From contig NZ_JASTLC010000001.1 of NCBI RefSeq assembly GCF_030499575.1, forward strand, positions 5,294,001-5,358,000: a stretch of 64,000 nt of DNA, read 5' to 3'. Of the stretch, positions 34,427 to 41,876 are shown in pieces (within the stretch, counting starts at the first letter, position 1; the number at the start of each line of letters is the position of its first letter). A program made the translations under genes and the position numbers. This DNA is from Streptomyces sp. DG2A-72 (GTDB lineage Bacteria; Actinomycetota; Actinomycetes; Streptomycetales; Streptomycetaceae). The notes beneath the pieces were generated by a model, which searched no databases, was not told the DNA's origin, and was given only the letters and a program-made list of their open reading frames with translations.

Positions 34427-37400
34427 ATGGCATGGCGGGACAGGCTGCGCCGCCGGGCCGCCGGAGCGGACACCGCGGGTCGCCCGCGGCGTACGGAGGG
34501 CTCCGGCGATTCGTCGGGGTCTGTACCGGGTCCGTCGGGTGACGGCGGGGGGACGTCCGGTGCCTCCGGCTCTTCCCTGCCCGGCGACTGGGACGGCGGC
34601 TGGCGCCGTACCGCGCCGCCGACCCTCACCGTGGCCCGTGCCCCGCTCGGCGTGAGCGACGGCCTCGCCTTCCGCGCGGGCCTGGCCTCCTGGCAGAACC
34701 CGTCCTTCGACAACGGCCTCGGCCACGCCCTGCTGCCGACGGCTCCGAACGGCCTGGTCCGCGGGGTCACCAGCCCGGCCGCTCCCCGGCCGACCCGTAC
34801 TGGTGGGGGGCCGCTACTGCTTCGGGCGGTGCGGCCGGAGGGGGCGGATGGGGCGCTCGGGGGTTCGCCGGATGCGGGGGACCTGGGCGGCGGGGGGCAG
34901 GCTTCGGGTTCGGGTTCGTCCGGTTCTGGCTCTTCCGGTACGACGTCCCGCTCGGCGCCCGCCGGGGCCGGGCCCGTGGTTCAGCGTTCCGGCGACAACA
35001 GCGGTGCAGGGCAGGGACGTTCGGCCGACGCTCCGCGCACCCGTGGCATCACGTCCGCGGATTCTCCCGCCGTACTCTCCTCGTCGGCTCCCGCTGTCCA
35101 ACGGGCTGCGGAGCCGGGCACGGCCCCTGCCGTGACGCCTACCGACACCGGCCGTTCGGCCGTCTCGCGCGAGATTCCGCTGGTACGACGGGTTGCGGTG
35201 GTCCCGGGTGCGACGGCCGACGCGGCTGGGGGCCGTTCCGGTGTGCCCGGGTCGGACTCCGGGAGCGCATCCCGGTCGTCCCGGTCGCCGGGAGGTTCGG
35301 GAGGGCGTACGACTTCCGGACCGGCCGTCCAGCTCCGGCCGGTGGGGCCCCGTCTGACCGTCGCCCGGCGCCAGTCCGGACCCGCGCGCCGCGTCCCCGC
35401 CCTGCGACCGGCCGCCCCCGACACCCGCCCAGCCCCTGACGCGTCCGACGCTCCCTCCGCACCGGCGGCCGGGACGACGGCGCCCGTACAGCGTGCCGCC
35501 ACACGCACGGGCAGCCGCGCTCCTCTTGGCGCTCCGATGAGTGAACTGCCGTCCACGGCAACACCGTTGGCGGAGGGCACACCGGCACCGCGCCCCGCGT
35601 CAGGCACCGGATCCGCGTCCGGTCCCGCGCTTCCCGTCGTGCAGCGGCAGACGGAAGGCGGCGGCACGTCGGACGGCGGTGTGCAGGGCGCGGCTCAGGA
35701 GGGCCCCGCGCCGCGCCGGACGTCCGACGCGGGTCGGTCCGGGGCACGCGCGCGTGGTGGCCTGGGGGCGCCGCTTCCCGCGCTGCCGCCGAGCGCCGAC
35801 GCACCCGGTTCCACCTCGTCCGGCGCCCGCGCTTCCCGTCCGGACATCCAGCGCGCTCCGGCCCGCCACGACGACCGCAGCTCCGCAAACGCACCGGGCC
35901 GCGACCGTACGCCCGCCGAGACCGCACCGCTCGCGCCCGGCCCGGACATCCAGCGCGCTCCGGCCCGCCACGACGACCGCAGCTCCGCAAACGCGCCGGG
36001 CCGTGACCGTACGCCCGCCGAGACCGCTCTCCCCGCGCGCGGGGAGAGCGGAACGGACGCGCCACTGCTGGGGTCGGTCGACGTCCAGCGCCGCGTCACG
36101 AACCCCTCCGCCACCGGGGACTCCACGTCACCCGGCCACCCCACGGACCACGGCACCGGACCCGCCACGCCCCTGGTGACGCCGTCCGCGTCCACCGCGT
36201 CGGAAGGCCCCATGAGCGCGGCAGCCCCGACAACTCCCGCACCCCCGGCCGGGAACGCCCCACGCCCCGGCGTGCAACAGCCCTCGACTCCGGGCGCCCC
36301 GGGCCCGGTCGTGGTGGCCCGCGCCCCGGCCGAAGGCACTCCGGACGCCCGGACCCCGGCCGCCGACCGGCCCACTGCCCCGGCGGCACCCCGCGCCGGG
36401 ACCCCCGGCGCGGCCAACCCGCGTCCTCTCCCCGTGACCGGTTCCACGGCACCCTCCGTGCAGGCGGCGCCCCGCACCCACGGCACCACACGGGCCCCGG
36501 CCGCGGACCGGCCCACTGCCCCGGCGGCACCCCGCACCCACGGCACCGCAGGCACCGCCCGGACCCCCGGCACAGCCGACCCGCGCCCCCTCACCTTGAC
36601 CGGCTCCGGAGCGCCCTCCGCCCCGGCGGCACCCCGCACCCTCCAACTGCTGCCCGCGCGCCCGCTCACCCTGAGCACCCGGGCCCCGGAAGGCGCCGCA
36701 CAGCCCACCGCCACCCGCTCCGGCAACCGTCCCGTGGTGCCGATGCGCTGGCCGGGCGACCCGGCTGCCCCCCAGGGCCAGGGCGGCACCGGGACACCCG
36801 CACACCCGACGCCGGGCCCGTCCTCGGCGACCCCGGCGACGCCTCATGTGCAACGGTCCGCGACCCCGGGCCCCGGACCGGCGGCCCCGCAGGTCCAGCC
36901 TGCCTCGACCCCGCACCCCGGGTCGCAGAACTCGGGCGCACGAACGACCGGTTCCTCCGCCGCAGTCCAGCGCGTCCCCGTCGTACAGCTTGCGCCGCAC
37001 CACAGTGAGACGCACGGGGTGCCCAGCCCGGCCGCCGCCACCCCCGCGCGGTCCCTGCCGGTGACCGCCCCGCAGACGCCGCCGCTCGCGGACCGCCCGG
37101 CGGTTCCGCCGGCGTCGGCGTCGGCGGGGAACGTACCCGTGATCCAGCTCCGGACCGCCGCGCCGGGCGGCAGGACCGGCGGCGCGGCAACCCCCGCACT
37201 CCCGGGGAGTATGGACAAGGCGCTCCCGACGCGCCATCGGCAGCCGGTCTCCGCAGCCGGTGATCTCGCCGAACCGGCCAAGCCCCGGCCGGGGAACGGC
37301 CGTTCGCGGCCGGTTTCCACGGGCTCCGAGAAGCCCGCCGCCGACCCGACCGCCTCCGCCAAGCGCACGGCCCACCGTGCGCAGACACCGCAGGACCCCG

Positions 37401-37516
37401 GCATGGACCTGGACGAGCTGGCGCGCCGCCTGATCGACCCGGTGGCCCGGTTGCTGCGTACCGAGCTGCGGCGTGGACGGGAACGTACAGGCCGCCCCTA
37501 CGACGGACGCCGCTGA
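34427..37516 (+). CDS. 1029-residue disordered VQR-motif protein at the tape-measure/cargo position
   Basis: ATG 34427. Almost the whole protein is Pro/Ala/Gly/Ser/Thr/Arg-rich and predicted disordered. A short ordered patch at residues about 55-115 (DWDGGWRRTAPPTLTVARAPLGVSDGLAFRAGLASWQNPSF) and a C-terminal helix (MDLDELARRLIDPVARLLRTELRRG) frame it. Short motifs VQR/IQR (VVQRSG, AVQRAA, PVQRAA, DIQRAP twice, DVQRRV, HVQRSA, AVQRVP) recur every 50-150 residues and also occur in the DUF4157 protein. It lies between tube and baseplate genes, where tape measure or loaded effectors are coded. No nuclease or other catalytic domain is seen. Confidence 0.75.
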   Translation: MAWRDRLRRRAAGADTAGRPRRTEGSGDSSGSVPGPSGDGGGTSGASGSSLPGDWDGGWRRTAPPTLTVARAPLGVSDGLAFRAGLASWQNPSFDNGLGHALLPTAPNGLVRGVTSPAAPRPTRTGGGPLLLRAVRPEGADGALGGSPDAGDLGGGGQASGSGSSGSGSSGTTSRSAPAGAGPVVQRSGDNSGAGQGRSADAPRTRGITSADSPAVLSSSAPAVQRAAEPGTAPAVTPTDTGRSAVSREIPLVRRVAVVPGATADAAGGRSGVPGSDSGSASRSSRSPGGSGGRTTSGPAVQLRPVGPRLTVARRQSGPARRVPALRPAAPDTRPAPDASDAPSAPAAGTTAPVQRAATRTGSRAPLGAPMSELPSTATPLAEGTPAPRPASGTGSASGPALPVVQRQTEGGGTSDGGVQGAAQEGPAPRRTSDAGRSGARARGGLGAPLPALPPSADAPGSTSSGARASRPDIQRAPARHDDRSSANAPGRDRTPAETAPLAPGPDIQRAPARHDDRSSANAPGRDRTPAETALPARGESGTDAPLLGSVDVQRRVTNPSATGDSTSPGHPTDHGTGPATPLVTPSASTASEGPMSAAAPTTPAPPAGNAPRPGVQQPSTPGAPGPVVVARAPAEGTPDARTPAADRPTAPAAPRAGTPGAANPRPLPVTGSTAPSVQAAPRTHGTTRAPAADRPTAPAAPRTHGTAGTARTPGTADPRPLTLTGSGAPSAPAAPRTLQLLPARPLTLSTRAPEGAAQPTATRSGNRPVVPMRWPGDPAAPQGQGGTGTPAHPTPGPSSATPATPHVQRSATPGPGPAAPQVQPASTPHPGSQNSGARTTGSSAAVQRVPVVQLAPHHSETHGVPSPAAATPARSLPVTAPQTPPLADRPAVPPASASAGNVPVIQLRTAAPGGRTGGAATPALPGSMDKALPTRHRQPVSAAGDLAEPAKPRPGNGRSRPVSTGSEKPAADPTASAKRTAHRAQTPQDPGMDLDELARRLIDPVARLLRTELRRGRERTGRPYDGRR
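35841..36044 (+). repeat. 102-bp tandem duplication in the disordered protein gene
   Basis: CGGACATCCAGCGCGCTCCG at 35841 recurs at 35943, and the following ~80 bases are nearly identical, giving the 34-residue unit DIQRAPARHDDRSSANAPG... twice. Looser duplications of ADRPTAPAAPR and APRTHGT units lie at about 36350-36600. All are in frame. Confidence 0.85.
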
Positions 37517-37545
37517 GAGCCCGGCACGGAACGGATGACGGACGA

Positions 37546-37971
37546 ATGACGGACAACATCTTCGCGACGAGCGTGTTCTTCAAGCTCGTGATCGGCGGCA
37601 ACGACCTGGGCGCCTTCCACACCTGCTCCGGCATGGGTGCCGAGGTCGAGATCGAGTCCTACGCCGAGGGCGGCAACAACGGCTTCACCCACAACCTGCC
37701 CGGGCGGGTGACCTGGTCGAACATCACACTCACCCGGCCGGTCACCAAGGACACGGCGAAGATCGCCCGCTGGCTCGACGAGACGCTGAAGCGGGTGGAG
37801 CCCAAGGACGGCGAGATCGTGGCGCTGAAACCGGACCTCACCCGGATCATCAGCTGGCAGGTGTTCGGGATCGTGCCGGTGCGCTGGCAGGGCCCGTCCT
37901 TCGACCCCAGCAACTCGGAGGCGGCGGTGGAGACGCTGGAGATCGCCCATGAGGGGCTGAGCCCTTCCTGA
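37546..37971 (+). CDS. Second CIS tube / tube-initiator protein (Afp5/Pvc5-like)
   Basis: 141 residues, ATG 37546. Phage tail-tube fold: FATSVFFKLVIGGNDLGAFHTCSGMGAEVEIESYAEGGNNG, RVTWSNITLTRPVTKDTAKIARWLDETLKRV, FGIVPVRWQGPSFDPSNSEAAVETLEIAHEGL. It is paralogous to the tube protein at 33336 and placed next to the LysM and spike genes, the usual position of the tube initiator between spike and main tube. Confidence 0.9.
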   Translation: MTDNIFATSVFFKLVIGGNDLGAFHTCSGMGAEVEIESYAEGGNNGFTHNLPGRVTWSNITLTRPVTKDTAKIARWLDETLKRVEPKDGEIVALKPDLTRIISWQVFGIVPVRWQGPSFDPSNSEAAVETLEIAHEGLSPS

Positions 37972-38028
37972 CCCATTCTCATGAACCGCCCGCCGCCGAT
38001 GTGATCGTCCCGGAAAGGAAGACCTGGC

Positions 38029-38751
38029 ATGTCCAAAGCGTCCCGCACCAGTCGGGCCAGGGCTCAGCTCACCCTGAAGGAGCCCCCTGCCTCGGTCGGC
38101 GCGAAGCCCGGCGGGACGCTCGCGCGGATCAACCTCCAGTTCAACCCCTCCACCCTGGAGCTGAGCAAGACCACCGAGTGGCGGCGCACGCCGTCCCGGA
38201 TGGCCGCGGAGTCGGCGCTGCCCGAGTTCGTCGGCAGCGGCCCGCGCACGCTGAGCCTCGAGGTGTTCCTGGACGCCACCGCCAAGCACGACAACTCCGT
38301 GGAGCAGGCGGTGGAGAAGCTGATGAAGGCCTGTGTGCCGACACCGGCCAGCCTGGGCCGCAAGAAGCCGGCCAGCCCGTGGGTGCGGTTCGAGTGGGGC
38401 AGGGCGCGGACCACCTCGTTCGACGGGGTGCTCTCCAGCCTGTCCGTGTCGTACACGCTGTTCGACGTGGACGGCAAGCCGCTGCGGGCCACCTGCCAGC
38501 TGTCGATCGAGGAGGCGAGCGTCGGCCCGGCGGGCCAGAACCCCACGTCCGGCGCGCGCACCGCCCGCAGCACGCACACCGTCGTGGCGGGCGACAGCCT
38601 GGCGCTGCTGGCCTGGCAGGAATACGGCGACGCGACGGCCTGGCGGGTCATCGCGGAGGCGAACGACATCGACGACCCGATGACGCTCATGCCCGGAACC
38701 GAACTCGTGGTGCCGGCACTGAGCGACGCGGGCGCTGAGGAGGAACAGTGA
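38029..38751 (+). CDS. LysM-containing tube-base protein (Afp7/Pvc7-like)
   Basis: 240 residues, ATG 38029. The N-terminal CIS-tube domain (LQFNPSTLELSKTTEWRRT, GPRTLSLEVFLDATAKHDNSVEQAVEKLMKACVPT, FDGVLSSLSVSYTLFDVDGKPLRATCQLSI) is followed by a C-terminal LysM (THTVVAGDSLALLAWQEYGDATAWRVIAEANDIDDP, residues about 185-235). In phage and eCIS baseplates this protein joins the spike to the surrounding baseplate. It overlaps the spike gene by four bases (GTGA). Confidence 0.92.
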   Translation: MSKASRTSRARAQLTLKEPPASVGAKPGGTLARINLQFNPSTLELSKTTEWRRTPSRMAAESALPEFVGSGPRTLSLEVFLDATAKHDNSVEQAVEKLMKACVPTPASLGRKKPASPWVRFEWGRARTTSFDGVLSSLSVSYTLFDVDGKPLRATCQLSIEEASVGPAGQNPTSGARTARSTHTVVAGDSLALLAWQEYGDATAWRVIAEANDIDDPMTLMPGTELVVPALSDAGAEEEQ

Positions 38752-40595
38752 CAGGCGGGGCACGGGACGGCCGGTCCTTCGCGGCGGACCCCATCGTGGA
38801 GGCGCCGAGCGAGCTTCCGCCGGTCTGGGCCGCCCAGCTGGTGAGCTGTGTGGTCGACGAGAACGTGGGCCTGCCGGACGCGGCGGTGCTCACCTTCCGC
38901 GACCCCGACCACGAGTTCCTGAAGAAGACCGGCATCACCATCGGCACCCCGCTCAAGGTCTCGGTGATGACCGTGACCGGGCAGGCCCGGGAGCGGCTGT
39001 TCAACGGTGAGGTGACCGCGCTGGAGGTGGACCGGGACCGCACGGGCTCGTTCACGGTGGTGCGCGCCTATTCGAAGGCACACCGACTGCAGCGGGGCCG
39101 GAAGGTGGTGGCGTACCGGAACATGACCGCGTCGGCGATCGTCCGCAAGGTGGCCGCCGGGGCCGGGCTGGCCTGCGGCACCGTGCAGGCCGCGCCGGTC
39201 ACCTACCAGCAGCTCTCCCAGGCGAACGTGTCCGACTGGGACTTCCTGCAGTTTCTGGCCGCCGAGAGCGGCGCGCAGGTCCGTGTCGACGACAAGGGGC
39301 TGCTGCAGTTCACCAAGCCGACGAAGGCGGCCGGCGCGCCCGCGCCGTCGACCTCGGCCGCCAAGAACCCGATGGTGCTGGAGTACGGCCGCAACCTGCT
39401 GGCGCTACGGGCCTCCCTGTCGGCCGCCGACGGTGCGCAGCAGGTGGAGGTGCGCGGCTGGGACGTCACCACGAAGCGGCCGCTGGTCGCCAGGATGCCG
39501 TCGGTGAACAGCGACACGCTGGTGCCGGGTCTGAGTCCGGCGCTCGCCGCCCGGTTCGGCAAGGCGTCGAAGCTGACCGTCACCGACACCCCGTACCGCA
39601 CTCAGGCCGAGACGAAGGCGGTCGCGGACGCGGTGGCCGACCAGGTCAGCGCGGGCTTCGGCGAGCTGGAGGTGGTGGCCGAGGGCAACCCCCTGCTGCG
39701 GGCCGGCAAGCCCGTGGCGCTCGGCAACGTCGGGCAGGCGTTCTCCGGCAAGTACACGGCGACCGCGGTGCAGCACATCCTCGAACCGGACGGCGGATAC
39801 CGCACGACGGTGTGGGTCAGCGCCAGCCCCGACCGCTCCCTGACCGGCCTGGTGACCGGCGCCAACGCACCGTCCCGCGGCCCGCGCATTCCGGGCCTGG
39901 CGATCGGCGTGGTGACGGACGTCCGCGAGCCGGGCGGCGCCCAGAGCGGCGGGGTGAAGCTGAAGTTCCCCTGGCTGGACGACACGTACACCACCGACTG
40001 GGTGCGCACCGTGCAGTGGGGCGGCAAGGGCGGCGGAGGCGTCGTCAGCCCCGAGGTCAACGACGAGGTCCTGGTCGGCTTCGAACAGGGCCTGCTGGAC
40101 AGCCCGTACGTCATCGGCGGGCTCTACAACGGCGTCGACAGGCCCTCGCCCCACAAGGACCCGCTGATCGACAAGACGACGGGCAAGGTCAACCGCCGCT
40201 CCATCGTGTTGCGTTCGGGGCACCGGCTGGAGCTGCTGGACACGAGGGCACCGGGCCAGTCCGGGCTCAGGCTCGCATCCGCCGACGAGCGTCTCGAAAT
40301 AAAGGTCGACCAACGGCGGGGCCAGATCGAGCTGACGGTGTACGCCGGCAAGGGCGGCGTCCGCCCCCTCACCTCCGTCCTGCTGGACAAGAAGGGCATC
40401 ACCCTGGACGCGCGGCAGGGCGACGTGAGCGTGTCCGGCCGGAACGTGGACATCCAGGGCAGGGTCGGGGTGACGGTCGGCGGCCGCAAGGTGGACATCA
40501 GCGGCACGAGCGTGAACGTCACCGGCCGCACGGGGGTCACCGTCGACGGCGGCCTGCTCGGCATCCTCAAGGCCAAGATGATCAAGATCAACTGA
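38748..40595 (+). CDS. VgrG-like central spike (Afp8/Pvc8-like, gp27-gp5 fusion)
   Basis: 615 residues from GTG 38748. The N-terminal two thirds are the phage late-control D/gp27-like part (WAAQLVSCVVDENVGLPDAAVLTFRD, RNMTASAIVRKVAAGAGL, WDFLQFLAAESGAQVRVDDKGLLQF). Then a gp5 OB-fold (IGVVTDVREPGGAQSGGVKLKFPWLDDTYTTDWVRTVQWGG, GFEQGLLDSPYVIGGLYNG). The C-terminal beta-prism has repeated KVDISGTSVNVTGRTGVTVDGG-type strands. There is no C-terminal toxin domain. It forms the trimeric spike under the tube. Confidence 0.94.
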   Translation: MTGGARDGRSFAADPIVEAPSELPPVWAAQLVSCVVDENVGLPDAAVLTFRDPDHEFLKKTGITIGTPLKVSVMTVTGQARERLFNGEVTALEVDRDRTGSFTVVRAYSKAHRLQRGRKVVAYRNMTASAIVRKVAAGAGLACGTVQAAPVTYQQLSQANVSDWDFLQFLAAESGAQVRVDDKGLLQFTKPTKAAGAPAPSTSAAKNPMVLEYGRNLLALRASLSAADGAQQVEVRGWDVTTKRPLVARMPSVNSDTLVPGLSPALAARFGKASKLTVTDTPYRTQAETKAVADAVADQVSAGFGELEVVAEGNPLLRAGKPVALGNVGQAFSGKYTATAVQHILEPDGGYRTTVWVSASPDRSLTGLVTGANAPSRGPRIPGLAIGVVTDVREPGGAQSGGVKLKFPWLDDTYTTDWVRTVQWGGKGGGGVVSPEVNDEVLVGFEQGLLDSPYVIGGLYNGVDRPSPHKDPLIDKTTGKVNRRSIVLRSGHRLELLDTRAPGQSGLRLASADERLEIKVDQRRGQIELTVYAGKGGVRPLTSVLLDKKGITLDARQGDVSVSGRNVDIQGRVGVTVGGRKVDISGTSVNVTGRTGVTVDGGLLGILKAKMIKIN

Positions 40596-40627
40596 CCCCC
40601 GACCTTCACCTTCCCAAGGAGGACCGC

Positions 40628-40945
40628 ATGCCCATGGCTGCACGTACCGGTGACCAGACCAGCCACGGCGGCACGGTCGGCACCCCGCCGCCCGCCGCCG
40701 CCAGGTCGGTGGCGACCGTGTGGATCGGCGGCAAGCCCGCCGCCGTCGTGGGCAGCCTCGTCGTCTGCCCGATCCCGCCACACGCGCTCCTCGGACCGGC
40801 CAACGTGATCAAGCCCGACCCGAGCTCGCTCGCCAAGGGCCAGGTTCTCATCGGCGGCCTGCCGGCCGCCCGCCAGCGCGACCAGTCCACGTGCGGCGCG
40901 ATGATCGTGATAGGCGCCCCGAACGTCCTGATCGGGGGCGTGTGA
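40628..40945 (+). CDS. PAAR spike-tip protein
   Basis: 105 residues, ATG 40628, with AAGGAGG at 40616-40622. A minimal PAAR fold: MAARTGDQTSHGGTV, VWIGGKPAAVVGSLVVCPIPPH, VLIGGLPAARQRDQSTCGAMIVIGAPNVLIGG. His and Cys residues fit the tip metal site. It has no effector extension. The stop overlaps ATG 40945 (TGATG). The DNA for its last ~20 residues is the source of half of each 113-bp repeat unit downstream. Confidence 0.92.
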   Translation: MPMAARTGDQTSHGGTVGTPPPAAARSVATVWIGGKPAAVVGSLVVCPIPPHALLGPANVIKPDPSSLAKGQVLIGGLPAARQRDQSTCGAMIVIGAPNVLIGGV

Positions 40946-41115
40946 TGAGCGGCGCTCCGACCCTGCCCGGCAGCTTGAACGTCGTGATCGGGGGGCGTGT
41001 GATGAGCGAGCGGTTCATTCGGAGTGGCTGTCTGTTCCGGCTGCGGGGCGGGTATCCCGCGTGCGGCGGCGTGGTTCTGCCGGGTGCCCCGAACTTCCTG
41101 ATCGGGGGCGTGTGA
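40945..41115 (+). CDS. Junction mini-ORF A (56 residues; fused truncated and full repeat)
   Basis: ATG 40945 overlaps the PAAR stop. The first 57 bp are a shortened repeat unit (MSGAPTLPGSLNVVIGGRV) with one extra G, so the frame runs on, in frame, into a full unit starting at ATG 41002 (MSERFIRSGCLFRLRG, ending LPGAPNFLIGGV). The stop at 41113-41115 overlaps the next ATG. Initiation could occur at 40945 or 41002. Each full unit is a chimera of the gp25 start and the PAAR end. Confidence 0.55.
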   Translation: MSGAPTLPGSLNVVIGGRVMSERFIRSGCLFRLRGGYPACGGVVLPGAPNFLIGGV

Positions 41116-41228
41116 TGAGCGTGTGGTTCATTCGGCGTGGCTCTCTGCTCCGGCTTCGGGGCGTGCACCTCACGTGCGGCGCCGTGGTTCTGCCCGGCGT
41201 CCCGAACGTCGTGACCGGGGGCGTGTGA
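41115..41228 (+). CDS. Junction mini-ORF B (37 residues)
   Basis: ATG 41115 to TGA 41226-41228, overlapping by one base (TGATG) with neighbours on both sides. It begins MSVWFIRRGSLLRLRG, a relative of the gp25 start MSERFIGRGWGFPLRVG, and ends LTCGAVVLPGVPNVVTGGV, a relative of the PAAR end STCGAMIVIGAPNVLIGGV. It resembles unit D most; the differences are mostly nonsynonymous. Expression as a stable peptide is unproven. Confidence 0.5.
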   Translation: MSVWFIRRGSLLRLRGVHLTCGAVVLPGVPNVVTGGV

Positions 41229-41341
41229 TGAGCGAGCGGTTCATTCGGAGTGGCTGTCTGTTCCGGCTGAGGGGCGTGCACCTCACGTTCGGCGCCGTGG
41301 TTCTGCCTGGCAGCTTGAACGTCGTGACCGGGGGCGTGTGA
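41228..41341 (+). CDS. Junction mini-ORF C (37 residues)
   Basis: ATG 41228 to TGA 41339-41341, TGATG overlaps on both sides. Begins MSERFIRSGCLFRLRG and ends VVLPGSLNVVTGGV. The 5' half matches the full unit of mini-ORF A, giving an alternating A-B-A-B pattern that suggests a 226-bp dimer was duplicated. Confidence 0.5.
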   Translation: MSERFIRSGCLFRLRGVHLTFGAVVLPGSLNVVTGGV

Positions 41342-41454
41342 TGAGCGAGCGGTTCATTCGGCGTGGCTCTCTGCTCCGGCTTCGGGGCAGGCACCTCACG
41401 TGCGGCGCCGTGGTTCTGCCCGGCGCCCCGAACGTCCCGACCGGAGGTGCGTGA
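41341..41454 (+). CDS. Junction mini-ORF D (37 residues)
   Basis: ATG 41341 to TGA 41452-41454, overlapping the gp25 start ATG 41454. Begins MSERFIRRGSLLRLRG and ends LPGAPNVPTGGA. The last member of the relay: ribosomes finishing here would restart directly at gp25. Confidence 0.5.
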   Translation: MSERFIRRGSLLRLRGRHLTCGAVVLPGAPNVPTGGA

Positions 41455-41876
41455 TGAGCGAGCGGTTCATCGGCCGTGGGTGGGGGTTTCCGCTGCGGGT
41501 CGGGCCGACCGGGGGGATCGCCATGGTCGAGCGGGAGCGGGAGATCGAGGAGGCGATCCGGCTGGTGCTCGGCACCGCGCCGGGCGAGCGCCCCATGCGC
41601 CCCGAGTTCGGCTGCGGCATCCACGACTACGTCTTCGCCCCCGGCGACGGCGCCACCGCCGGACGTATCGCGCAGCAGGTGCGCGAGGCCCTGGAGCGGT
41701 GGGAGCCGCGCATCGCGGTGGAGGACGTGATCGTCGCCTTCGACGCCATCGAGGACGGCACCCTCTACATCGACGTGCACTACACCCTGCGCTCCACCAA
41801 CGACCGGCGCAACCTGGTCTTTCCCTTCTACACGATCCCCTCCGAGGAGGGGGCCGAGGAATTGGTCGCGGACTGA
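41454..41876 (+). CDS. gp25-family baseplate wedge protein (Afp9/Pvc9-like)
   Basis: 140 residues from ATG 41454. The expected family start FIGRGWGFPLRVGPTGGIAMVERER is intact, then EEAIRLVLGTAPGERPMRPEFGCGIHDYVFAPGD, VREALERWEPRIAVEDVIV and YTLRSTNDRRNLVFPFY. It nucleates sheath assembly on the baseplate. It begins within the last repeat unit's stop and ends overlapping the J gene (TGATG 41874-41878). Confidence 0.94.
   Translation: MSERFIGRGWGFPLRVGPTGGIAMVEREREIEEAIRLVLGTAPGERPMRPEFGCGIHDYVFAPGDGATAGRIAQQVREALERWEPRIAVEDVIVAFDAIEDGTLYIDVHYTLRSTNDRRNLVFPFYTIPSEEGAEELVAD

Larger units (their letters stand above)
41002..41454 (+). repeat. Tandem array of four exact 113-bp units at the PAAR/gp25 junction
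   Basis: Unit starts are 41002, 41115, 41228 and 41341, with the gp25 start at 41454: every spacing is 113 bp, with no indels. A fifth, shortened unit (57 bp) precedes at 40945. The period equals 3n+2, so each unit is read in a new frame, closed by a stop overlapping the next start. Unit content is about 50 bp of the gp25 5' end plus about 60 bp of the PAAR 3' end. There are no spacers, so it is not a CRISPR array. Confidence 0.92.

Noticed and set aside
41002..41454. CRISPR array
   Set aside because: The 113-bp units are contiguous with no spacers, lie inside an operon, encode coupled ORFs, and no cas genes are near.
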